A stretch of DNA of 35,180 nucleotides, from NCBI GenBank assembly GCA_938039675.1, contig CALHUI010000033.1, positions 1-35,180 of the forward strand, written 5' to 3'. This DNA comes from an uncultured Cytophagales bacterium (GTDB taxonomy: Bacteria; Bacteroidota; Bacteroidia; Cytophagales; Thermoflexibacteraceae). Under the pieces are notes generated by a model that searched no databases, was not told the origin of the DNA, and saw nothing but the letters and a program-made list of their open reading frames with translations. This document shows positions 24,447 through 31,109 of the stretch, piece by piece (the stretch's first letter is position 1; every line of letters starts with the position of its first letter). The position numbers and the translations under genes are program-made.

Positions 24447-24860
24447 ATGCAGCAAAACACGGCAAACCACCCGTTCAGGTTATTTGTTATAGAAGACAAC
24501 CGCACAGAAAACATGTTGATTCATTTGGCATTGTCGGAAATCAAAAATCTGACCATTAAAACATTCTCGACTGCTACACAAATGCTAGAACACCTGCCTG
24601 AACAACCCGATATTGTTTTAGTGGATTTAATTCTGCCCGATATGAGCGGCATAGAGCTGATTAAGAAAATACAGGCATACAATCCCCGCATTCGTATTGT
24701 GGTGGTTTCTGCACAACGCGATATAGACGTGCTGGCAGAGGTGCAATCGTTAGGCATATTCAACTATTTGGTCAAAAGCGAAATGTGCCTGACCTATCTG
24801 CATCAGGTAATTTCCGAACTCATCATATTGATGAATTATTATCGCTCCCAACAGACCTGA
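24447..24860 (+). CDS. Single-domain response regulator (receiver only)
   Basis: The 137-residue protein consists of one CheY-like receiver with no output domain. Asp17/Asn18 are in VIEDN, the phosphoacceptor Asp60 is in VLVDLILPDMSG, the switch Ser88 is in VVVSAQ and Lys110 is in NYLVKSE. It follows the hybrid kinase by 40 bases. The kinase ends in an Hpt domain, so this receiver is a natural acceptor for the final phosphotransfer step; that pairing is inferred from position. The next gene starts 3 bases after its stop. Confidence 0.9.
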   Translation: MQQNTANHPFRLFVIEDNRTENMLIHLALSEIKNLTIKTFSTATQMLEHLPEQPDIVLVDLILPDMSGIELIKKIQAYNPRIRIVVVSAQRDIDVLAEVQSLGIFNYLVKSEMCLTYLHQVISELIILMNYYRSQQT

Positions 24861-24863
24861 TAC

Positions 24864-25439
24864 ATGTGTACTGAACAGATTGAAGTAATCGTTATTGGTG
24901 GTTCTGCGGGCAGTATTCGTGCGGCAAGAACTATCTTCCAGTCTTTGAAAGTCCTTCCAGTGCCTATTCTGATGGCCTTGCATCGCCCCGCTAACGACCC
25001 CGATTCCAACTTGCGCCATGTATTGCAGAATGTCTGCAAGATGCCTATCATGGAGCCTAAAGCCACAACTCTGCCACAGCCCGGGCATGTTTATCTGGCA
25101 CCGTCCGACCAGCATTTGGTTGTCGAGAAAAATCGCACCTTAGAACTTTCTAACAGCCCGTTGGTGCATTACTCCCGCCCTTCCATAGACGTACTTTTCC
25201 TTTCCGCAGCCGATGTGTACGGCCAAAATGCCTTGGGAATTTTGCTCACGGGAGCCAATCATGACGGGGCTATGGGCATGAAGATTCTCAAAGAAGCGGG
25301 TGGTACAACGGCCGTACAAGACCCCGCCGATTGTATAATTGACACCATGCCTCGCGCTGCCATGGCACTCACAACCATTGACCAAGTGTTGCCCGCCCAG
25401 CAACTTGCCGTGTGGCTCAATCAGCATTTTTTACAATAA
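24864..25439 (+). CDS. Stand-alone CheB-type protein-glutamate methylesterase domain
   Basis: The 191-residue protein covers only the CheB catalytic domain (PF01339). No N-terminal receiver is present. The catalytic triad is visible: Ser14 in GGSAGS, His40 in ALHRPAND and Asp134 in GANHDGAMGM. CheB removes methyl groups from, or deamidates, chemoreceptor glutamates. No cheR, cheA or chemoreceptor gene is in the window, so its substrate is unclear. The preceding lone receiver, 3 bases upstream, could supply the regulatory domain in trans. The gene is the end of the 19544-25439 operon. Confidence 0.9.
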   Translation: MCTEQIEVIVIGGSAGSIRAARTIFQSLKVLPVPILMALHRPANDPDSNLRHVLQNVCKMPIMEPKATTLPQPGHVYLAPSDQHLVVEKNRTLELSNSPLVHYSRPSIDVLFLSAADVYGQNALGILLTGANHDGAMGMKILKEAGGTTAVQDPADCIIDTMPRAAMALTTIDQVLPAQQLAVWLNQHFLQ

Positions 25440-25464
25440 ACCTTATTGTGTCACTCCCTTTTAT

Positions 25465-25484
25465 ACCCACATTGCTTGGGTTTT
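25465..25484 (+). terminator. Weak terminator-like hairpin after the CheB-like gene
   Basis: ACCCA (25465-25469) pairs with TGGGT (25477-25481) across a 7-base loop, followed by TTT. The stem is short, so confidence is low. The rest of 25440-25620 shows no gene. Confidence 0.35.
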
Positions 25485-25587
25485 GATACAATCATAACCC
25501 CATCCTTAATCACACCAAATAAAAACGCCGCACCAACCGTTTGCAACCGCAGGTTTTCTAAAAAACGTTGAATCCTAATAGAATTAC

Positions 25588-25595
25588 TAACTTTG
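25588..25595 (+). promoter_or_regulatory. TAACTTTG -7 element before the SerB-SerA gene
   Basis: TAACTTTG fits TAnnTTTG and lies 25 bases before the ATG at 25621. A partial -33 box (GTTG, ending 25570) is spaced by 17 bases instead of 19-21. Confidence 0.5.
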
Positions 25596-25620
25596 CTCTT
25601 CAAATTTTTTAAAAGCGCAA

Positions 25621-27519
25621 ATGGTAGCCGCAGAAACAAAGTACTTTATTCTCGATTTTGACAGTACATTCACTAAAGTAGAAGCCTTGGACGAATTGGC
25701 AGGCATAGCCCTCGATGGTTCACCCCTCCGCGAACAAATCGTCGAACAAATTGCAGACCTGACCAACCGCGGTATGGATGGCAGCATTTCCTTCCGCGAG
25801 TCGCTTGAAAAACGCTTGGCTTTGCTCAATGCCAATCGCTCACATTTGGAGCGCCTTATCGCCTCACTCAAAGTCAAAGTTTCAGATTCGGTCAAGCGCA
25901 ACCGAGTCTTTTTTGAAAAGTATGCCGATAATATTCTGATTATTTCCAGTGGTTTTAAAGAGTTTATTGTACCTGTAGTTTCCGAATATGGCATCAAACC
26001 TGAAAATGTTTATGCCAACGAGTTTTTGTTCGATGAAAAAGGAAACATCATTGGTTTCCGCAATGATATTCCGCTGGCACATAACAACGGCAAAGTAACA
26101 CAGCTTGCCGAACTGAACTTGCAAGGTGAAGTTTATGTCATTGGCGACGGCTACACCGACTATGAAATGCGTAAAGCAGGCCTTGCCAATAGCTTCTATG
26201 CGTTTACGGAAAATGTAGTACGAGAAAGCGTAACCGGCATTGCCGACCACGTTACGCCGAGTTTAGATGAGTTTCTGTATGTCAATAAACTGCCGATGGC
26301 TATTTCCTACCCAAAAAGCCGCATCAATGTGCTTATTCTGGAAAATATCCACAGCGAAGCCACCCATATCTTCAAAGAAGAAGGCTACAATGTTGAAATT
26401 ATCAACTCTGCACTGGATGAAAACGAACTCTGCGAAAAAATTAAAAACGTTTCCATCCTTTGCATTCGCTCCAAAACCAATGTAACACGCAAAGTAATAG
26501 AACATGCCAATAAACTAATGGCGATTGGTGCATTCTGCATCGGCACTAACCAAATTGATTTGGAAGCCTGTCTTGAAAAAGGGATAGCGGTGTTCAACGC
26601 TCCTTACAGCAACACTCGAAGTGTTGTAGAATTGGCCATCGGTGAAATTATTATGCTCATGCGCAATATCCCCGACAAGGTGGCAGGTATGCACCAAGGC
26701 AAGTGGGACAAATCGGCAACGGGCAGCTACGAAGTCCGCGGCAAAAAGTTAGGCATCATCGGCTATGGCAATATCGGCTCTCAACTGTCTGTGGTTGCCG
26801 AAGCGCTAGGTATGGATGTCTATTTCTACGACATTGTGGACAGGCTGGCCATCGGTAAAGCCCAAAAATGCCGCTCTTTGCGAGAGTTACTCAATCTGGT
26901 AGATATTGTATCGCTCCATGTGGACGGACGCAAGCAAAACCGTAACCTGATTGGTGCTGCCGAGTTTGCCGAAATGAAAGACGGTGTCATATTTATCAAC
27001 TTGGCTCGCGGCGAAGTAGTGGATGTAGATGCACTGGTAAATGCCCTGCAAACAGGCAAAGTTCGCGGTGCAGCCGTAGATGTGTTCCCCAAAGAACCTA
27101 AGAACAACAAGGAAGAGTTTGTGTCTCCTCTGCGCGGCATGAAAAACGTACTGCTAACCCCTCACATAGGCGGCAGCACCATGGAAGCACAAATCAACAT
27201 TGCCCAGTTTGTCCCCAGCAAACTGATAGAATACATCAACACAGGCAATACCTTTATGAGTGTAAATTTTCCTAACATTCAACTGCCCGTACTGGAAAAC
27301 GCACACCGCCTGATTCACATTCATAAAAACGTATCGGGTATTTTGGCGCAGATTAACAATGTACTTGCCCGCCATCAGATTAACATTGTCGGACAATACC
27401 TGAAAACCAACGAAAAAGTAGGTTACGTAATCACCGATATTGACAAAGCCTACAATAAAGAGGTGATTAAAGACCTCAAAGCCATTGAAAATACCATCAA
27501 GTTCAGGGTGTTGTACTAA
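25621..27519 (+). CDS. Phosphoserine phosphatase-phosphoglycerate dehydrogenase fusion (SerB-SerA)
   Basis: The 632-residue protein joins the first and last steps of serine biosynthesis from 3-phosphoglycerate. Residues 1-225 form a HAD phosphatase of the SerB type: DFDST with Asp12 and Asp14, IISSGF with Ser110, NNGKVTQL with Lys158, and GDGYTDYEM with Asp176/Asp180. Residues about 234-632 are a D-3-phosphoglycerate dehydrogenase: NAD-binding GYGNIG (381-386), catalytic Arg463 (NLARGEVVD), Glu492 (FPKEP), His515 (LTPHIGGST), and a C-terminal ACT domain (about 565-632) that may bind serine. Both active sites look intact. The middle enzyme (SerC) is not nearby. The frame is continuous, so this is a true fusion and not two genes. 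Confidence 0.93.
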   Translation: MVAAETKYFILDFDSTFTKVEALDELAGIALDGSPLREQIVEQIADLTNRGMDGSISFRESLEKRLALLNANRSHLERLIASLKVKVSDSVKRNRVFFEKYADNILIISSGFKEFIVPVVSEYGIKPENVYANEFLFDEKGNIIGFRNDIPLAHNNGKVTQLAELNLQGEVYVIGDGYTDYEMRKAGLANSFYAFTENVVRESVTGIADHVTPSLDEFLYVNKLPMAISYPKSRINVLILENIHSEATHIFKEEGYNVEIINSALDENELCEKIKNVSILCIRSKTNVTRKVIEHANKLMAIGAFCIGTNQIDLEACLEKGIAVFNAPYSNTRSVVELAIGEIIMLMRNIPDKVAGMHQGKWDKSATGSYEVRGKKLGIIGYGNIGSQLSVVAEALGMDVYFYDIVDRLAIGKAQKCRSLRELLNLVDIVSLHVDGRKQNRNLIGAAEFAEMKDGVIFINLARGEVVDVDALVNALQTGKVRGAAVDVFPKEPKNNKEEFVSPLRGMKNVLLTPHIGGSTMEAQINIAQFVPSKLIEYINTGNTFMSVNFPNIQLPVLENAHRLIHIHKNVSGILAQINNVLARHQINIVGQYLKTNEKVGYVITDIDKAYNKEVIKDLKAIENTIKFRVLY

Positions 27520-27520
27520 G

Positions 27521-27592
27521 CTGGAATTTCTTACCAAGGGTCAAATTGTTGATAACCAATAATTTGACCCTTGACTTAACTTGTAATTCCAG
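27521..27592. terminator. Nested inverted repeat between convergent genes
   Basis: A perfect 12-bp stem AAGGGTCAAATT (27536-27547) / AATTTGACCCTT (27561-27572) is enclosed by a second pair, CTGGAATT (27521-27528) / AATTCCAG (27585-27592). It starts directly after the SerB-SerA stop and faces the convergent acyl-CoA synthetase gene. It lacks a clear T-run, but its position fits a bidirectional terminator. Confidence 0.65.
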
Positions 27593-27657
27593 AATAAATT
27601 TGGGCAGATGCTCCGCCGAAATGCTAACATAAAAGTTCGTATAGCCAATTCGTGCTA

Positions 27658-29148
27658 TTACATATTCGCCAATACCCGACGGTCTGTTTTACCTGTTGAA
27701 TTTTTGGGCAATTCATTGATAAATACAATTTCCTTCGGGATTTTGTAGCGTGCCAACCGCCCTTGGCAGAAATCCAGCACTTCCTGTTCGGTGAGCATCG
27801 CACCGTTTTGCGGTACGATGAAAGCCTTGCCAACTTCGCCCCATTTTTCATGCGGAATCGGGATGACCGCCACTTCGGCTATTCGCTCATGCTGCCGCAA
27901 AAAGTGCTCAATTTCAGCGGGATACACGTTTTCGCCACCCGAAATGAACATGTTTTTCTTGCGGTCCATCACAAAGAAATAGCCCTCTTCATCGCATTTG
28001 AGCAGGTCGCCGGAACAGAACCATTCGCCCTGAAAACTCTGTGCCGTTGCTTCGGGCTTTTGCCAATAGCCGGGCGTTACCATCGGACCTTTGATGAGCA
28101 GTTCGCCGATTTGCCCCGTTGGCACTTGGTTGCCTGCTTCGTCCACCAATTTTACTTCCACGTAGAAATTCGGCTTGCCGATAGAGCCTTTTTTGCAAAT
28201 GGCATCGTCCTGATGCAGGGAAAACAGGTTGGGCCCCGCTTCGGTCATGCCGAACCCCTGCCGAATGGGTATGCCCTTGCGGTGATGCCATGTTTCAATC
28301 AAAGGGATGGGCATGGGTTCGCCGCCAACAATGAAATAACGAATCGCCGACAAATCCGCTTGCTCAAATTCGGGGGCATCCGCCATCATTTTGAGCATGG
28401 TAGGCACTGCCATAAAAATGGTACTTTTTTCAGCTGCCAACACACGCAACACATCGGAAGCCTCAAACTTTTGCATCAGCGTAACCGATGCGCCATGATG
28501 CATGAAGGGCGTAAGGAACACGTTCCAGCCCCCCGTATGGAACGGGGGCATACATATAACCGTATGGTCTGCCGAGGTCAGGTCTAAGCGCAAGGCAGTG
28601 TTGATACTGTTCCAAAATGCCATTTTGTGGGTATAAATCGCACCTTTGGGGAAGCCCGTCGTGCCCGATGTATAGAGAATGAACAGGGGACTGTCTTCTG
28701 TCGGCAGCGTAAAGTGCCACTTGCCAGCAACTATATCCTTAGACAGTATTTGCTGATAGTCTGTCAGCGTCAGGCGGTTATTAACGGCTTCATAATGAGA
28801 CTGTTGTTGCAAAAGCGGCAAATATTTTTCGGCACAAATCACCATTTGGGGCTGCGAATCGGACAGCAGATAGTCCAACTCACGGGGCGAGAGGCGATAG
28901 TTCAGCGGCACGAGGATTACGCCCGTTTTCTGCGCCGCACCGAACAAAACCACATATTCAACGCAAAAATCTAACAGCGCAGCCACACGGTCGCCCGAGC
29001 GGATGCCCAACGAAGCCCACCAATGGGCAGTTTGTTCCGCCTGTTGATTCAATTGCCCGTAAGTCAGGCATTGCCCTGTTTCATAAGAGCTGACTGCCGT
29101 TTTATTGGGCTGATACATAGCCCATTTGCCTATCCAATCGGTTGTCAT
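27658..29148 (-). CDS. AMP-forming acyl-CoA synthetase (ANL superfamily)
   Basis: The 496-residue protein has the whole adenylate-forming enzyme signature. The P-loop-like A3 motif is YTSGTTGFPKG (159-169), A5 is QGFGMTEAGP, A8 is DRKKNMFISGGENVYPAEIE and the adenylation lysine is Lys487 in KNSTGKTDRR. It activates a carboxylic acid to acyl-AMP and then acyl-CoA. The overall length and HTGGWNVF segment fit medium/long-chain or aromatic acid CoA ligases, and the exact acid is unclear. It is the last gene of the minus-strand 27658-34704 run and follows the KAS III-like gene after a spacer holding an inverted repeat. Confidence 0.92.
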   Translation of the reverse strand: MTTDWIGKWAMYQPNKTAVSSYETGQCLTYGQLNQQAEQTAHWWASLGIRSGDRVAALLDFCVEYVVLFGAAQKTGVILVPLNYRLSPRELDYLLSDSQPQMVICAEKYLPLLQQQSHYEAVNNRLTLTDYQQILSKDIVAGKWHFTLPTEDSPLFILYTSGTTGFPKGAIYTHKMAFWNSINTALRLDLTSADHTVICMPPFHTGGWNVFLTPFMHHGASVTLMQKFEASDVLRVLAAEKSTIFMAVPTMLKMMADAPEFEQADLSAIRYFIVGGEPMPIPLIETWHHRKGIPIRQGFGMTEAGPNLFSLHQDDAICKKGSIGKPNFYVEVKLVDEAGNQVPTGQIGELLIKGPMVTPGYWQKPEATAQSFQGEWFCSGDLLKCDEEGYFFVMDRKKNMFISGGENVYPAEIEHFLRQHERIAEVAVIPIPHEKWGEVGKAFIVPQNGAMLTEQEVLDFCQGRLARYKIPKEIVFINELPKNSTGKTDRRVLANM

Positions 29149-29180
29149 AGGTCAAATATTTGTTGTTTCTAGTTTTTTTA

Positions 29181-29246
29181 CCGCAAAGAGCACCAAGGAA
29201 TTAAACGCAGTGAACGCTAAGATTTTTTTGCTTTATGTTCTTTGCG
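29181..29246. repeat. CCGCAAAGA...TCTTTGCG inverted-repeat element
   Basis: CCGCAAAGA (29181-29189) is inverted as TCTTTGCG (29239-29246), enclosing ACGCAGTGAACGC and a T-run. A related element at 34743-34844 has the same ends. It lies between the KAS III-like gene and the acyl-CoA synthetase gene. It may be a degenerate mobile or structural repeat, or a processing or termination hairpin. Confidence 0.55.
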
Positions 29247-29259
29247 ATTAGCCAAATAA

Positions 29260-30249
29260 TCACAACCTGAACGCCGCCGACGCGAACGACAACCCGCCGC
29301 CCGAACCTACGAAAAACACCAAATCGCCTTTTTTGACGATGCCTTTTTGTACCGCGTCGTCAAACACCATCGGGATGCACGCCGAGCCGGTGTAGCCGTA
29401 ACGTTGCATGATGGTATGTGCCTTGTCTTTCGGCAGGTTGAGCCGCCCGAGCGTTTCCCAAATGCTGTTGATATTCAGTTGTGTAATGAAATATTGCTGC
29501 ACGTCGGCAGGTTGCACGCCTATACGCTGGCAGAGATTCCGAATCATCGCCGTCCATGTGTCGGGATTGACTTCTACGGGGAATTTTTTGACAAACTGCA
29601 GCTGATGCGTTTTGGCTTGCAATACGGCTTCGGTTACAGGTTGGCGCGTACCGCCCGCATAAATGCCCATCCAGTCGCAATATTGACCCTGTGCAATCAG
29701 TTGCGAGGCTATGAAGCCCCTGTTGGTGTCGGCTTCCGCACCCAGCACTACCGCACCCGCACCGTCGGCAAAAAGTGTAACGGTTTTTTTGTCGCGTTTG
29801 TTAAGGTGCTTGCTCATGGCGTAAGCCCCTACGACCAATATTTTTTGGTACTGTTCATCGGCGCGGATGTATTTGGCGGATACGTCCAACGCGGTTACAA
29901 AACCCGCACAGGCGCTGTTCAAATCAAACGCCCCCGAATTGACCGCCCCGAGTTGGTACTGCAATTTGGAAGCCGTAGAAGGCGAAATATATTCGGGCGT
30001 ATCAGTTGCTACAATAATTAGGTTCAGTTCTTCGGGCGATACGTTGGCAGCTGCCAGTGCTTTTTGCGCCGCTTGCAGGCACAAATCGGACGTTGCCTCA
30101 TCATCGCGACACCAGCGGCGTTCGTAGATGTGAACGTTTTGTTCCAACCATGTGGCTACGTCTTCGCCGAGCCATTCGTTGAAGTAACTGTTGGGCAATA
30201 CCCGGTCGGGGGCGTAGCCGCCCGAACCTAAAATAACGGCATTGTTCAT
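29260..30249 (-). CDS. KAS III (FabH)-like thiolase-fold enzyme with a non-canonical active site
   Basis: The 329-residue product has the FabH fold along its length, including the nucleophile Cys114 in DLNSACAGF, the GDGAGAVVL-like ADGAGAVVLG loop (about 161-170) and the C-terminal FVGSGGGLSFASAAF. FabH uses a Cys-His-Asn triad. Here the His position reads FITQLN (Thr256 where HQAN is expected) and the Asn position reads YGYTGSACIP (Tyr286 where GNTSAAS is expected). Cys is kept but both decarboxylation-assisting residues are absent. It may therefore transfer acyl groups or perform non-decarboxylating condensation. It sits between a FabG-like reductase and an acyl-CoA synthetase, so it probably handles acyl-CoA/ACP thioesters. 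The exact reaction is unknown. Confidence 0.87.
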   Translation of the reverse strand: MNNAVILGSGGYAPDRVLPNSYFNEWLGEDVATWLEQNVHIYERRWCRDDEATSDLCLQAAQKALAAANVSPEELNLIIVATDTPEYISPSTASKLQYQLGAVNSGAFDLNSACAGFVTALDVSAKYIRADEQYQKILVVGAYAMSKHLNKRDKKTVTLFADGAGAVVLGAEADTNRGFIASQLIAQGQYCDWMGIYAGGTRQPVTEAVLQAKTHQLQFVKKFPVEVNPDTWTAMIRNLCQRIGVQPADVQQYFITQLNINSIWETLGRLNLPKDKAHTIMQRYGYTGSACIPMVFDDAVQKGIVKKGDLVFFVGSGGGLSFASAAFRL

Positions 30250-30287
30250 GTTTTTTGAATTTACAATTCCCTACTATTCACGGATTC

Positions 30288-31028
30288 CTACAACGTCGCG
30301 CCGCCGTCCACGCTGATAACCGCCCCGTTGATGTAGGCAGCTTCATCGGATGCCAAAAAGGCATAGGCATTGGCAATGTCTTCGGGTTGCCCCATACGCC
30401 CCAGCGGCACACGCGAGGTGATTTGGTCTAAAATTTCCTGCGGAATGGTTTTTACCATGTCGGTAGCAATGAAGCCGGGCGCTACTGCATTGCAGGTAAT
30501 GCCCTTTCTGCCCAATTCTTTTGCCCACACTTTGGTCATCCCGATAACGCCCGATTTGGCTGCCACATAGTTGGTTTGCCCGAAGTTGCCGTACAGCGCC
30601 ACTACCGAAGAGGTGTTGATAATCCGCCCGTAGTTTTGCGCCACCATGTATTCGGAAACAATTTTGCCGCAATTGAATACGCCTGTCAGGTTTACGTCAA
30701 TGACTTGTTGCCACTGCTGGGGTGTCATTTTTTTCAGCGAAGCATCGCGGGTAATGCCTGCATTATTCACCAAAATATCAATGCGACCAAAGGCAGCATG
30801 TACTTCTTTGGCTGCGGCTTCTACGGCGGCATAGTCGGCGGTATTGACTTTGTAAAACGCCGCTTTTGTGCCTTTGTCCGAAAGTTCGGCGGCAAGTGCT
30901 GCGCCCGCAGTTTCGTTGATGTCCCAAATAGCAATGGCTGCACCTTGAGCAGCAAATTTGTAGCAGGCGGCCTTCCCAATACCGGCAGCCCCGCCCGTAA
31001 TCACGGCGACTTTTCCTTGTAATTTCAT
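30288..31028 (-). CDS. FabG-like short-chain dehydrogenase/reductase (3-oxoacyl thioester reductase type)
   Basis: The 246-residue SDR has the cofactor motif TGGAAGIG (11-18), NNAG (88-91), and the catalytic residues Asn113, Ser141, Tyr154 and Lys158 (SSVVALY...YVAAKSG). The sequence ends IDGAVISVDGGATL-like (NGAVISVDGGATL), as in FabG and acetoacetyl-CoA reductases. It probably reduces a 3-oxoacyl-CoA or 3-oxoacyl-ACP with NAD(P)H in the cytoplasm. It lies 38 bases upstream of the KAS III-like gene on the same strand. Fatty acid synthesis and PHA-type roles are both possible, and the housekeeping fabG may be elsewhere. Confidence 0.9.
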   Translation of the reverse strand: MKLQGKVAVITGGAAGIGKAACYKFAAQGAAIAIWDINETAGAALAAELSDKGTKAAFYKVNTADYAAVEAAAKEVHAAFGRIDILVNNAGITRDASLKKMTPQQWQQVIDVNLTGVFNCGKIVSEYMVAQNYGRIINTSSVVALYGNFGQTNYVAAKSGVIGMTKVWAKELGRKGITCNAVAPGFIATDMVKTIPQEILDQITSRVPLGRMGQPEDIANAYAFLASDEAAYINGAVISVDGGATL

Positions 31029-31061
31029 GTTTGGTTACGATGTTTGATGGATGGTTTTTTC

Positions 31062-31094
31062 AACCTGACAGGTTTCTAAAACCTGACAGGTTTT
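31062..31094. repeat. Tandem AACCTGACAGGTT palindromes
   Basis: Two copies of the 13-bp palindrome AACCTG-A-CAGGTT (31062-31074 and 31080-31092, the second extended by A and T on each side to 31078-31094) are separated by five bases. They follow the TonB-dependent receptor gene and precede the reductase gene on the minus strand. They are probably a transcription attenuator or terminator-like 3' structure. Confidence 0.65.
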
Positions 31095-31109
31095 GAAAAA
31101 CGGTAAAAA

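Noticed and set aside
25451-25639. Short minus-strand frame in the spacer before the SerB-SerA gene
   Set aside because: It overlaps the promoter-like element and the start of the SerB-SerA gene and has no support from composition or motifs.
27763-28587. Plus-strand frame of 274 codons inside the acyl-CoA synthetase gene
   Set aside because: It is the antisense shadow of a gene with all ANL motifs; no start context or domain supports it.
29347-30021. Plus-strand frame of 224 codons inside the KAS III-like gene
   Set aside because: It is antisense to well-conserved FabH motifs and its translation has no recognisable features.
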